Assembly: GCA_026414805.1 (NCBI GenBank)
Contig: JAOAIH010000026.1
Location: 1 to 37,189 of the forward strand
DNA length: 37,189 nucleotides
Source: Spirochaetota bacterium
Lineage (GTDB): Bacteria; Spirochaetota; UBA4802; UB4802
Direction of reading: 5' to 3'
A program made the translations under genes and the position numbers. This document shows positions 16,694-25,058 of the stretch, piece after piece. How positions within the stretch are numbered: the stretch's first letter is position 1; every line of letters starts with the position of its first letter. The notes beneath the pieces were generated by a model. It was not told where the DNA came from and searched no databases. It saw nothing but the letters and a program-made list of their open reading frames with translations.

Positions 16694-17337
16694 TATACAC
16701 CTTCCAGTGTAGTATGGTTTTCAATCTGCGAATATCGTGGCAGTTGTTTGGTCTTTTGTATGATGAGCTCTGATGCTTTTGTGTAAACATTTTGCAATAT
16801 GTGTATGAAGAAATGGTAGAATGCTAGTGTGGGAACAGCTATGGATAACCCACCGGCGGTAGTAATAAGAGCAATCTGTATGCCAACAGCAACAACCTTT
16901 GCATTAACTGTGGTTGCTGCTGCAATAGACGCAAATGCGGCAATCATTCCCTGAACAGTACCAAAGAATCCAATAATTGGTGATAAATTACCAACCGCAT
17001 TAAGCAGCACCAGCCCCTTTTCAAGCTGATTATAATACAGTTGTATATTCTTTTCAAGGTCATCAATTGCTTCTTCACGGAATTTATATATATTCTGATT
17101 TAAGAGTGCGTTGATTTTATCTTCTATATGTGCTGTATCCCATATTTTGATTTTTAAATAAAATAGTGAACGTTCAATGATAATGGTTAATCCTACTATT
17201 CCTAAAAACAATATTGGCCACATCAAGATTCCGCCCTGTTTGAATGTAGTCCATAAGCTGGATGAATTGGGCGATAGTTCTTGAGCAAATAATGGTTGAC
17301 TGCAAAGTAAAGTGCAGATAACAAATATTTTTTTCAT
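16693..17337 (-). CDS. exbB: ExbB/TolQ/MotA proton channel protein
   Basis: The 214-residue protein has an N-terminal signal-like helix ending LFAQE, a membrane segment at about residues 35-57 (GGILMWPILFLGIVGLTIIIE), a cytoplasmic region, and two helices containing NLSPIIGFFGTVQGMIAAFASIA and IALITTAGGLSIAVPTLAFYHFF, the conserved ExbB/TolQ/MotA signature with the channel Thr. It forms the proton-driven motor with ExbD. It is the first gene of the transport operon and is preceded by GAGGA and a good promoter. Confidence 0.93.
   Translation of the reverse strand: MKKIFVICTLLCSQPLFAQELSPNSSSLWTTFKQGGILMWPILFLGIVGLTIIIERSLFYLKIKIWDTAHIEDKINALLNQNIYKFREEAIDDLEKNIQLYYNQLEKGLVLLNAVGNLSPIIGFFGTVQGMIAAFASIAAATTVNAKVVAVGIQIALITTAGGLSIAVPTLAFYHFFIHILQNVYTKASELIIQKTKQLPRYSQIENHTTLEGV
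17270..17280 (+). repeat. Iterated word GGCGATAGTTC
   Basis: Variant copy inside the minus-strand exbB gene; shares GGCGATAGTT with the second class. Confidence 0.6.
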
Positions 17338-17717
17338 AAAGTCCTCGTAAAAATTTTATAGATGTAGATGTGTTGATGAAAATAATTCAAATTTAAAACT
17401 ATGTCAAACATTTTTATAAAAGATGCTGGGGGGCCAAATTACTTCTACTAGCTTTATAATATTAATTTTTAAGTAATATTGGGTGAGTAGATGCATATAT
17501 TTGAATAATCATTTTTGTAAAATGAGCCAACAATGATATAATTATTAAAGTGAAAAAATATAATGAATAGTGAGAGTAAAAAAGCTAAAAAAAACAGCAC
17601 ACTACTTTAGAGTATGAAATGAAATGTAATTTAGTAAAGTACAAACAAGCTTATAAATAATGGTGAGCACACTACCATCGTAAGCTGATATTAAATTTTC
17701 TATTTCAGAGGATAATA
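17338..17717. other. Divergent intergenic region
   Basis: 380 bases between exbB (-) and the epimerase (+). Besides the exbB promoter I see a 7-base inverted repeat AATATTA/TAATATT (17458-17464 and 17474-17480) and a 10-base direct repeat AGCACACTAC at 17596-17605 and 17666-17675, exactly 70 bases apart. No coding region or RNA gene is recognisable. An AGAGGATAA ribosome site precedes the epimerase start. Confidence 0.5.
17379..17407 (-). promoter_or_regulatory. Sigma-70-type promoter for the exbB-tonB operon
   Basis: Read on the minus strand, TTGACA (17407-17402) is followed by a 17-base spacer and TATTTT (17384-17379), about 40 bases before the exbB start. The surrounding sequence is AT-rich and has no obvious Fur-box palindrome, so iron control cannot be claimed. 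Confidence 0.55.
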
Positions 17718-18725
17718 ATGAATGTTCTTATAACTGGTACTGCAGGCTTTATTGGTTATTTTACAGCATTACGATTCTTGCACGAGGGGTATAGAGTTGT
17801 TGGAATTGATAATATGAATTCCTATTACGATGTCTCATTAAAAGAAGCACGAAATGCACAATTGCAGCAAAACCCCAATTACACCTTCTATAAGTGCGAT
17901 ATAGCTGATTATGAGGAGCTATCGCACATATTTGAAAAACATTCTTTTGAATATGTGGTGCATCTGGCTGCACAGGCAGGAGTGCGCTATAGTTTAGATC
18001 ATCCTTTTGAATACGTTCATAGCAATATAGTGGGTTTTATGAATATACTTGAGTGTTGCCGCCATAATCCAGTTAAACATCTTGTGTATGCGTCATCAAG
18101 TTCAGTGTATGGAATGAATTCGTGCGTCCCCTTTTCAGTGCATGACAATGTTGACCATCCTGTATCACTGTATGCGGCAACAAAGAAATCAAATGAGCTT
18201 TTTGCACACTGCTATTCGCATTTATATGACATTCCTTCCAGTGGGCTTCGATTTTTCACAGTGTATGGTCCATGGGGTAGGCCCGACATGGCGTATTTCA
18301 AATTCACAAAAGCTATTTTTGAAGACAAACCAATTGATGTATATAACTTTGGCGATATGGAACGCGACTTTACGTATATTGATGATATAGTAGAAGGTGT
18401 GTACAGAATTACTTTTAAAATCCCGCAAAGACAACAGGAGTTTGACACAATGCATCCTGATCCTGCATCAAGCAGTGCACCATACAGGATTTATAATATT
18501 GGCAACAACAGACCAGTGCAGTTAATGTATTTTATTGAGGTGCTGGAGCAAATAACAGGGAAAAAGGCCAAAATAAACTACCTGCCAATACAACCTGGTG
18601 ATGTACTTACAACATTTGCTGATATTGATGAACTTACTCAGGCTGTAGGGTACAGACCAGTTACCACTATTGAAGAAGGGTTGCAAAAATTTGTGAAATG
18701 GTACAGAGAATATTATAATGTTTAA
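17718..18725 (+). CDS. NAD-dependent UDP-sugar epimerase, UDP-glucuronate 4-epimerase-like
   Basis: A 335-residue extended SDR enzyme. The NAD-binding motif GTAGFIG is at residues 7-13, the DNMNSYYD stretch after the second strand is typical of UDP-glucuronate 4-epimerases (CapI group), the catalytic Tyr152-x3-Lys156 is in LYAATKK, and SSSSVYG supplies the serine. GDMERDFTYIDDIVEG and TVYGPWGRPDMA are also characteristic. It probably makes UDP-galacturonate for surface polysaccharide. It is a single gene with its own upstream region and overlaps the end of the converging TPR gene by 4 bases. It contains one degenerate repeat word (17916-17926). Confidence 0.92.
   Translation: MNVLITGTAGFIGYFTALRFLHEGYRVVGIDNMNSYYDVSLKEARNAQLQQNPNYTFYKCDIADYEELSHIFEKHSFEYVVHLAAQAGVRYSLDHPFEYVHSNIVGFMNILECCRHNPVKHLVYASSSSVYGMNSCVPFSVHDNVDHPVSLYAATKKSNELFAHCYSHLYDIPSSGLRFFTVYGPWGRPDMAYFKFTKAIFEDKPIDVYNFGDMERDFTYIDDIVEGVYRITFKIPQRQQEFDTMHPDPASSSAPYRIYNIGNNRPVQLMYFIEVLEQITGKKAKINYLPIQPGDVLTTFADIDELTQAVGYRPVTTIEEGLQKFVKWYREYYNV
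17916..17926 (-). repeat. Iterated word, variant TGCGATAGCTC
   Basis: One mismatch at the first base, inside the epimerase gene, read on the gene strand as Glu-Leu-Ser. Confidence 0.6.
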
Positions 18726-19240
18726 TTGTCTTTTAGTGATTGGAGCAGCGTTTCAATAGTAGATTTATATGTCCCGTTAGTGTCATATTGCATTGATTTT
18801 TGTAAATATGTTTTTGCCATCACTGTATCATTAATTTGTATGTAGCATACAGATGCATTAATAAGTGCTGCTGCTTTGATTGAAGTATATTGATCCATTG
18901 TATATCGTTCAGTTGCCAGAAAGTAAAGTACAGCTTTTTTATAATCACCCATATGATAGAAATTTTTGCCAATGTAATAGTTGGCTATACCCTGAATGAC
19001 CTGATTGTCAGTATTTTGCGCAATACACTCTTGAAAGGAATCAATAGATAAATCATAGAGCTTATCTTTATATGCAATATAGCTGGCATATAAAAGATTT
19101 TTATTTGTCAACATGATATTTTGTATTAAAGAATTCCAGAAATCACGATCTTCTTCAAGTATAGTTATTGAAGTTTGAGCAAATACTATATGTACTGTAA
19201 CAAGAAATACGCTACAATATTTAAGGAATTTTTTCAACAT
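18722..19240 (-). CDS. Exported tetratricopeptide-like protein
   Basis: A 172-residue protein with a signal peptide (about residues 1-21, ending VFAQ) and helix pairs resembling TPR units: ANYYIGKNFYHMGDYKKAVLYF and ALINASVCYIQINDTVMAKTYLQKS fit the W/Y-L-G-Y-A-Y-A-P spacing. It should be periplasmic and mediate protein contacts; no specific partner is evident. It converges with and overlaps the epimerase gene by 4 bases. Confidence 0.78.
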   Translation of the reverse strand: MLKKFLKYCSVFLVTVHIVFAQTSITILEEDRDFWNSLIQNIMLTNKNLLYASYIAYKDKLYDLSIDSFQECIAQNTDNQVIQGIANYYIGKNFYHMGDYKKAVLYFLATERYTMDQYTSIKAAALINASVCYIQINDTVMAKTYLQKSMQYDTNGTYKSTIETLLQSLKDN

Positions 19241-19301
19241 GATGTATTATCCATCTCTCTGCCAATCTTGTTGGATAAGCTTATAATAGATATGTATCTT
19301 T

Positions 19302-19360
19302 TGCAAGTAAATTATTATAAATTATTACCCTCCCAAAATTGAATTATGTGGTTACTTGCA
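19302..19360. repeat. Perfect 9-base inverted repeat upstream of the TPR gene
   Basis: TGCAAGTAA at 19302-19310 and its complement TTACTTGCA at 19352-19360 flank 41 AT-rich bases in the region upstream of the exported TPR gene. It may be a pair of operator half-sites or a coincidence in AT-rich DNA. Confidence 0.3.
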
Positions 19361-19387
19361 TAATTTGATAAATAAAATGATTGATGA

Positions 19388-19561
19388 TCATGCACCAATG
19401 AGGGGTTCTCTTTTTATAAGTATGTGTTTTATATTGGCTTTACCTACAGAAAAGTAAATCTGCTGTGATTCTAACAGTTTAAAATTATTCCACTGGGAAA
19501 CTATGGTTTCGGGGTGTTGCTGCTCTTTAGTTTGTTGTTTGGGTTGTTTTATGGTATCCAT
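19388..19561 (-). CDS. Possible small protein, 57 residues, unknown
   Basis: From ATG 19561, with AAGGA 8 bases upstream, a 57-residue reading frame begins MDTIKQPKQQTKEQQHPE, is Gln/Lys-rich at the N-terminus and ends in HILIKREPLIGA. It has no signal peptide and no family I recognise. The good ribosome site is the only positive evidence; a longer frame to 19648 has no start support. Confidence 0.4.
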   Translation of the reverse strand: MDTIKQPKQQTKEQQHPETIVSQWNNFKLLESQQIYFSVGKANIKHILIKREPLIGA

Positions 19562-19695
19562 GTTGTATTCCTTGATAATGGGTTTTTGAAATAGTATTTG
19601 TATAGCACAATTTTGTCTACACAAAAAAAATATAAAATTTAAAGCCAAAAATCTTTTTGTTTTTTTGTATTGACTTTTTAAAAAACCTTTTTAGT

Positions 19696-19722
19696 TTGAC
19701 AACCGCATATATATTGTAAAAA
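19696..19722 (+). promoter_or_regulatory. Possible promoter for the lolA-rodZ operon
   Basis: A perfect TTGACA at 19696-19701 is followed after 15 bases by TAAAAA (19717-19722), about 105 bases before the lolA start. The -10 element is weak, so the call is tentative. The whole 19649-19829 gap is AT-rich and shows no gene. Confidence 0.35.
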
Positions 19723-19829
19723 ATATGTCTATGCAACGTTACACAGCAGATTTTACATGGATGTTGCAGGGATTCAGCGCTATATATACTTCAGTTTGGT
19801 AATAACTTTCAATTTAAAAAAAGGAAACT

Positions 19830-20525
19830 ATGTCAGGTATATCAAATAATAAGTTTGTAAGTTTGGCGATAGCTCCTGTAATAGTACTATTGTGTGTAAT
19901 TACAGGCTATCCTTATAAGTTTGACTTTTTAACCGTAAATGATATTGTTAAGCAGATTAAAAAAGCTTTTTCTGATGTTGAGAGCTATCAGGCAAACTTT
20001 GTAATGACTTCTGACCGAATGGGTAAACGACAAAATCAGAGTGGCACAATCTGGTATATGGCACCACATTATCTACGTATTGATTTTGATACACCCTACG
20101 GACAAAAAATTGTTTCAGATGGCAAGCAGGTGTGGATATATATTCCATCAATCAATGTTGTTGCAGAACAGGATTTAAACAGTTCAATGTTTGCTATTGG
20201 AACAGGATCAGGCTTAAACAGGCTTTTCTCAAAATATCATTATAAATTTGATGGAAAAGAACAGCCACGAGTGGAAAATAACAATAAATATTATGTATTG
20301 TTTTTAAAACAGAAGGAAACGCGAAGCGGTTTCAGAACAATGAAACTATGGATAAATGAGCAGTATTTTATCACAAAAGCATCTGGCGAAACTGCAAATG
20401 GCAAAAATATTACTATTGAATTAAAAAATATTAATACTAAGGTAGACTTAAAAAAAGGTTTCTTTAAATTTGATCCTCCTTCAAACGCCAGAATAATTAA
20501 AAATCCCATGTTGGCAGAGGAATAG
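19830..20525 (+). CDS. lolA: Outer-membrane lipoprotein carrier protein LolA
   Basis: LolA carries lipoproteins through the periplasm from the inner-membrane LolCDE exporter to the outer membrane. The 231-residue protein has a hydrophobic N-terminal signal segment (about residues 9-26), then DIVKQIKKAFSDVESYQANFVMT, GTIWYMAPHYLRIDFDTPYGQKIVSDGKQVWIYIP and ITIELKNINTKVDLKKGFFKFDPP, the usual LolA order. SD AAGGAAA precedes the ATG. It begins an operon with rodZ, 3 bases downstream. A GGCGATAGCTC word lies in the signal peptide (19865-19875). Confidence 0.9.
   Translation: MSGISNNKFVSLAIAPVIVLLCVITGYPYKFDFLTVNDIVKQIKKAFSDVESYQANFVMTSDRMGKRQNQSGTIWYMAPHYLRIDFDTPYGQKIVSDGKQVWIYIPSINVVAEQDLNSSMFAIGTGSGLNRLFSKYHYKFDGKEQPRVENNNKYYVLFLKQKETRSGFRTMKLWINEQYFITKASGETANGKNITIELKNINTKVDLKKGFFKFDPPSNARIIKNPMLAEE
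19865..19875 (+). repeat. Iterated word GGCGATAGCTC
   Basis: Exact copy in the lolA signal-peptide coding part, read as Ala-Ile-Ala. Confidence 0.8.
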
Positions 20526-20528
20526 TGT

Positions 20529-21659
20529 ATGGTGGCAGGAATAGGTGAAACATTACGCAATGCACGAGAAGCCAAACGGCTATCATTAAAAGATGTCTCA
20601 AAAGATACCAATATTGTTGTAAAATATCTGGAAGCACTTGAAAATGAGGATTTTGAAAAGTTTCCCAGTGAAACGTATTTACTTGGTTTTTTACGTTCAT
20701 ATGCTGAGTACCTGCGTCTTGACGCTGATGAGTTAATCCAGGCGTATAAAGGATATAAGATTGGAGAAAGCTCAACTCCACTGGAAGAGTTAACAAAACC
20801 AACAGGGTTGTCTATAGTAGCACAACTGAGGATGTATGTTGAACAATACCGAAATATTCTTTACATTGCCGGAATTGGCATTGCAGTGCTCATTGTGTTA
20901 TCATTATTCATTAGCCTCATCACATCAGATGTACATGTAGGGAGTGATGATTCAATTAAGGCAATACAGGAAGAGTATTACCGCACGCAGGGTAAAAAAA
21001 TTGCCATTAAAAATATCTGGCCATTACAGCTTACCAATGACAGTGGGATAGTGTTACTGTACAATGATGAAGCGTGTCAGTTTTTAGTAGAAAATAAAGA
21101 GATATTATTTCTACTAAGTGATATAAAGGATAATTCAGTTATAGTGGAATTTTTGCCGGATTCAAAAAAATATGTTCTTGAAATGGAAAAACCTGTAGTA
21201 TGTAGCCCTATTGAATCATCAAGAAATATTGTCCTTACATTGAAAGGATTAACAGAAAACAGAGCTAAAATTAGAGTGCAATTGGCTGCAGCAGAAGTAA
21301 AACCTGATGAAGCTGTCAGTGTGGTAACACCTGTTACTCCGGGCACCGAAGTGGTAACGCATGATCAAAAAAACCTAAAAATAGTATTTGAAGCTGAATT
21401 TGTTCAGAAGACGTATTTTGAACTGTACTTAGATGGTAATGAGCGAGTGCGCGGTATGATGCCTTCAGGCACCAGAGAACGATGGGAAGCATCAGAATTC
21501 ATACAAGTAAAGATTGGTAATGCTGGCGGGGTAAAGGTCAAGATTAATGGAACTGATTACACGTTTGGTTTGCCAGGACAGGTTGCAAATAAAGTAATTA
21601 CCTGGCGAAAAGATCCACAGGATCCAAACAAATATAAACTAGAAGTAAAAGACTGGTGA
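20529..21659 (+). CDS. rodZ: RodZ-like cell-shape protein (HTH plus DUF4115)
   Basis: The 376-residue protein starts with a Cro/CI-type helix-turn-helix (about residues 4-75: IGETLRNAREAKRLSLKDVSKDT then VKYLEALENEDFEKFPSETYLLGFLRSYAEYL), has one membrane helix at about 110-133 and a periplasmic beta domain of the DUF4115 type near the C-terminus (FEAEFVQKTYFELYLDGNE to the end). RodZ links MreB filaments to the envelope and controls rod shape. It follows lolA by 3 bases and precedes rimO by 1. Confidence 0.9.
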   Translation: MVAGIGETLRNAREAKRLSLKDVSKDTNIVVKYLEALENEDFEKFPSETYLLGFLRSYAEYLRLDADELIQAYKGYKIGESSTPLEELTKPTGLSIVAQLRMYVEQYRNILYIAGIGIAVLIVLSLFISLITSDVHVGSDDSIKAIQEEYYRTQGKKIAIKNIWPLQLTNDSGIVLLYNDEACQFLVENKEILFLLSDIKDNSVIVEFLPDSKKYVLEMEKPVVCSPIESSRNIVLTLKGLTENRAKIRVQLAAAEVKPDEAVSVVTPVTPGTEVVTHDQKNLKIVFEAEFVQKTYFELYLDGNERVRGMMPSGTRERWEASEFIQVKIGNAGGVKVKINGTDYTFGLPGQVANKVITWRKDPQDPNKYKLEVKDW

Positions 21660-21660
21660 T

Positions 21661-22971
21661 GTGTTTTCACCATACGACATCTCTTACTATATTATTTCAT
21701 TAGGCTGTCCCAAAAATGAAGTTGATTCGGAGCGGCTCAATGCTGACATGCACAATGCTGGCTTTGTTGAAGCTGGTGAAATTGATAGCGCGGATATAAT
21801 ATTTATCAATACATGTGGCTTTATTGAAGAAGCTAAAAAAGAATCCATTGCAACAATATTTGATGCATTAGATTATACACAGAATAAAAAAAGTAAATTT
21901 AAAAAAAGGGTAGTTGTACTGGGTTGTCTCACCCAGCGGTATAAAGAAGAAATAATTAAAGAAATACCTGAGATAGATCTGGTATGGGGTTTGTACGATA
22001 GCTCTTTAATTGATGAGATTGCTCGTTTATTTGACATTACACTGATACAAAGAGCTATCGCCTTTAAAAGAAAGCCACTCATTGAAAATTTACCGTATGC
22101 ATATATCAAAATAGCTGAGGGATGTTCCAACTTTTGCAGCTACTGTGCTATTCCATTGATACGTGGTAATTTCAACGCGTTTCCACCATCTGCAATTTTG
22201 CAGGATGCAAAGGAAGCTTTAAGTCGTGGTGTAAAAGAGTTGATTATTGTGGCACAGGATACCGCAGTGTATAAATATAATGATATACAAATTGTGGATT
22301 TACTTAAAATGCTCAATGATCTGGAAGGTGATTTCTGGATACGGCTGATGTATTGCCATCCTGACCATATAAATGAAAGGCTGATAGAAGCACTGGCAAC
22401 TGTGCCAAAGGTTGTGCATTACATTGATATTCCCTTCCAGCATGCAAGCAGAAAGATTTTGCAATCTATGAACAGGAAAGGAGATGCACAAACCTATTTA
22501 TCACTGGTACAGAATTTGAGAAAAACAATACCGGATATTGCAATTAGATCAACATTTATGGTGGGTTTCCCTGGCGAAGATGAAAATGATTTTGCAATAT
22601 TGAAAGACTTTGTTGCAGCAGCAAGTTTGGACCGTGTTGGTGTTTTTATATATTCCCCTGAAGAAGGTACAAAAGCATTTACAAAAGGAGATACAGTAAA
22701 AACTGCAATTAAGAAAAAAAGATATGCAGCATTAATGAAACTACAACAGCAAATATCAAAACAAAGATTGGAAAAAACTATAGGTGCAATCGTGCAGGTA
22801 CTTGTTGAAGAAAAGGTTGACCAGCATAATTACATTGGAAGAACCCAATATGATGCACCTGAAATTGATGGTATTTTTTTCTTGACCGCACACAATGTGC
22901 ATGTCAATGATATTGTGGCAGCAAAGATAACTGATACACTTGAATATGATCGTATAGGAGTAATGCTTTGA
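21661..22971 (+). CDS. rimO: Ribosomal protein S12 methylthiotransferase RimO
   Basis: A radical-SAM enzyme that adds a methylthio group to an Asp of ribosomal protein S12. The N-terminal UPF0004 cluster ligands are C16 (LGCPKNEVDSE), C52 (NTCGFIEEAKKESI) and C89 (GCLTQRY); the radical-SAM motif C155-x3-C159-x2-C162 is in EGCSNFCSYCAIP. The LGCPKN-D and NTCGFI-AK-ES words separate RimO from MiaB. A TRAM-type domain follows near 370-436. The start is GTG at 21661; 436 residues is normal. It overlaps pgsA by 4 bases. A GGCGATAGCTC word lies at 22052-22062. Confidence 0.95.
   Translation: MFSPYDISYYIISLGCPKNEVDSERLNADMHNAGFVEAGEIDSADIIFINTCGFIEEAKKESIATIFDALDYTQNKKSKFKKRVVVLGCLTQRYKEEIIKEIPEIDLVWGLYDSSLIDEIARLFDITLIQRAIAFKRKPLIENLPYAYIKIAEGCSNFCSYCAIPLIRGNFNAFPPSAILQDAKEALSRGVKELIIVAQDTAVYKYNDIQIVDLLKMLNDLEGDFWIRLMYCHPDHINERLIEALATVPKVVHYIDIPFQHASRKILQSMNRKGDAQTYLSLVQNLRKTIPDIAIRSTFMVGFPGEDENDFAILKDFVAAASLDRVGVFIYSPEEGTKAFTKGDTVKTAIKKKRYAALMKLQQQISKQRLEKTIGAIVQVLVEEKVDQHNYIGRTQYDAPEIDGIFFLTAHNVHVNDIVAAKITDTLEYDRIGVML
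22052..22062 (-). repeat. Iterated word GGCGATAGCTC
   Basis: Exact copy, minus orientation, inside rimO, read on the gene strand as Arg-Ala-Ile-Ala. Confidence 0.8.
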
Positions 22972-23621
22972 ATATACCAAATTTGGTTACGTTATCACGC
23001 ATAATACTGATACCGTTATTTTTATATTTAATCTTTACCCCAACCATGGAGCATAGGATTTGGGCTCTGATTATTTTTAGCTTAGCATCCCTTACTGACT
23101 TTTTAGATGGATGGATGGCACGCAAGTTGCGTCAGGAAACTGAAACTGGGAAGTTTTTAGACCCACTTGCTGACAAGTTTCTTGTTATTTCAGCACTCAT
23201 AGCATTTTTGTTTTTAGATCCACTCATTCCATTGTGGATGGTGCTTGTTATCATTGGGCGAGACCTCTTAATAACATTGATGCGCTACTTAGCGATTAAA
23301 AAAGGTAGTACACTTAGAACAAGTAGGCTGGGGAAATTCAAAACAGCCTTCCAAATGATAGGTATAATTATAATAATAATGGTATTCATTGTCCGCAATT
23401 CCATTAAAAATGTACAACTTGAAATCAATCAGTTGAGTGCATTGAAGCTTGAAACTGTTGTAGAAATTATTAATTCCAACCTTGTACATAAATGGCTCAT
23501 TGTATGCCCCTATCTCATCATGGCTGTGGTTACATTCCTCACAGCTTTATCAGGCTTGCGGTACATAGTGACTAACTGGCAATTATTTATACCTCCATAT
23601 TCACAAAAGGAAAATAAATAA
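22968..23621 (+). CDS. pgsA: CDP-diacylglycerol-glycerol-3-phosphate 3-phosphatidyltransferase PgsA
   Basis: PgsA makes phosphatidylglycerol phosphate at the inner membrane. The CDP-alcohol phosphotransferase motif D-x2-DG-x2-AR-x8-G-x3-D-x3-D is complete: D44, D47, G48, A51, R52, G61, D65 and D69. At least four hydrophobic helices are visible. The start is TTG at 22968 and overlaps the rimO stop. A roughly 30-residue insertion (about 145-175) between the last helices makes it 217 residues, somewhat longer than the usual 180-190. The next gene, pgpA, encodes the following enzyme of the pathway. Confidence 0.95.
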   Translation: MNIPNLVTLSRIILIPLFLYLIFTPTMEHRIWALIIFSLASLTDFLDGWMARKLRQETETGKFLDPLADKFLVISALIAFLFLDPLIPLWMVLVIIGRDLLITLMRYLAIKKGSTLRTSRLGKFKTAFQMIGIIIIIMVFIVRNSIKNVQLEINQLSALKLETVVEIINSNLVHKWLIVCPYLIMAVVTFLTALSGLRYIVTNWQLFIPPYSQKENK

Positions 23622-23628
23622 AATTAAT

Positions 23629-24108
23629 ATGAATTGGAAAGAATTTTTTTTTACAGGTTTTTTTACCGGTTACTTTCCTAAAGGTTCAGGTACTGTTGGG
23701 GCGCTATTGGCTCTGCTAATATATGTAATACTACATCAAATATGTGGACCGTATGGTACCATAGCTAATGTTATGCTTGTTGCTTTTATTACTTATCCGG
23801 CAATTAAGTTGGGTGATGATGCTGAAATTTATTTTGCTCAAAAAGACCCTCAGGAAGTTGTACTTGATGAAATGCTGGGTTTTTGGGTTACAATGTTGTT
23901 TCATCCATTTAGCCTTAGCTCTTCAGTGCTGGGATTTTTCTTTTTTAGGTTGTATGATATTATAAAACCATTTCCAATAAGTAGGTTGGAGCATTTACGT
24001 GGTGGATTAGGGATAATGATTGACGATATTATTGCTGGTGTATATGCTAATATCACTATTGCCATTATCATTGCTATTATAAAAGCTTTTGGGATTATAC
24101 TTGTGTAA
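23629..24108 (+). CDS. pgpA: Phosphatidylglycerophosphatase A
   Basis: PgpA removes the phosphate from the PgsA product to give phosphatidylglycerol. The 159-residue membrane protein has the family signatures FPKGSGTVGAL (about residues 16-26), LDEMLGFW, FFRLYDIIKPFPI and GGLGIMIDDIIAGVYAN with the DD pair expected at the metal site. It follows pgsA by 7 bases, so two consecutive steps of phosphatidylglycerol synthesis are co-expressed. Confidence 0.93.
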   Translation: MNWKEFFFTGFFTGYFPKGSGTVGALLALLIYVILHQICGPYGTIANVMLVAFITYPAIKLGDDAEIYFAQKDPQEVVLDEMLGFWVTMLFHPFSLSSSVLGFFFFRLYDIIKPFPISRLEHLRGGLGIMIDDIIAGVYANITIAIIIAIIKAFGIILV

Positions 24109-24166
24109 AGGGTAAAGGTGGTCGAAAAAATAATAGGCATACAATGAATCATGTTTTGAGGTATTT

Positions 24167-25033
24167 ATGAATCGTATTTATATAGTCATTTGTATTTTAA
24201 CTATAGCACTTATTCCTTTTTATAGTGTGCATGCTCAACAAACAATAGGCGATAGCTCACTTAAAAAAAATTACTGTATAGAATGCCATATTGCACTCAA
24301 TGGCAAACCGCGGGCAGTAGTACTGGAATGGGAAAACAGTATTCATGCAAGAAAAAATCTTGAATGCCATATATGCCATGGTGGAAATCCACAAGTGAAT
24401 GATGCCAAAGCAGCAAAGGATAAAAAAGCTAATTTTACAGGAAAGCCTAAAAAGAAAGATATACCTGAATTTTGCGGCAGGGAAGGATGCCATGACAAAG
24501 CACTGGCACAATTGAAGAAGGGACCACATTATGATTCGGTTATGAAAATAGGGAGCCCTAATTGTGTTGATTGCCATGGTGACCACAATATTCAGCAGTC
24601 CACGTATCATATTATTACTGATAAAACATGTTCAGGATGCCATAGCGTTGAATATTCCAGAGAACTGGTAAATTCAATTATATCAATTGAGAAAAATATA
24701 GAAGACATAGAACGATCGCTGGAATATATGAACGAACGAAATGTGGAAACCAAAGATATGACAGGACGTTATGTGGAACTAAAAAGTTATTTTCATCAGC
24801 TGGTACATGTTTTTTCAAAACAGGAAATAGATTTTACTAAAAAGTTAGTTGAAGTTGAAATTGAATATCTTGATAAACAGCTTAAAAGTAAAATAGCATC
24901 AGTTAAACGGCTTGATCTTATATATATTTTAACCAGTGCATTCAGCATTGGAATAATCATATCATTTACTGTTTACATTGCATTGATAAGAAGAAGGCGC
25001 GCAAAAGTACAAAAGAATTTCCAATCACGATAA
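24167..25033 (+). CDS. Membrane-anchored five-haem c-type cytochrome
   Basis: A signal peptide (about residues 1-24, ending VHAQ) precedes five haem-c sites: C37-H41 (CIECH), C67-H71 (CHICH), an unusual CX4CH at C103-H109 (CGREGCH), C133-H137 (CVDCH) and C155-H159 (CSGCH), plus further His residues as distal ligands. After the haem domain come about 90 residues of charged helix/coiled coil and a C-terminal membrane helix (about 250-276) with a Arg-rich cytoplasmic end. It probably carries electrons in the periplasm for an anaerobic respiratory chain. A specific terminal reductase is not encoded nearby. A GGCGATAGCTC word is at 24248-24258. Confidence 0.88.
   Translation: MNRIYIVICILTIALIPFYSVHAQQTIGDSSLKKNYCIECHIALNGKPRAVVLEWENSIHARKNLECHICHGGNPQVNDAKAAKDKKANFTGKPKKKDIPEFCGREGCHDKALAQLKKGPHYDSVMKIGSPNCVDCHGDHNIQQSTYHIITDKTCSGCHSVEYSRELVNSIISIEKNIEDIERSLEYMNERNVETKDMTGRYVELKSYFHQLVHVFSKQEIDFTKKLVEVEIEYLDKQLKSKIASVKRLDLIYILTSAFSIGIIISFTVYIALIRRRRAKVQKNFQSR
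24248..24258 (+). repeat. Iterated word GGCGATAGCTC
   Basis: Exact copy just after the signal peptide of the multihaem cytochrome, read as Gly-Asp-Ser-Ser. Confidence 0.8.
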
Positions 25034-25058
25034 ATAATAAGAATTAGCAAATAAGGAT

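Noticed and set aside
17596-17675. Direct repeat AGCACACTAC as an attachment site or transposon footprint
   Set aside because: Only 10 bases, 70 apart, with no integrase or transposase nearby.
17338-17717. A tRNA or other structured RNA gene in the exbB-epimerase gap
   Set aside because: No cloverleaf arms, TTCGAATCC-type loop or CCA end could be found.
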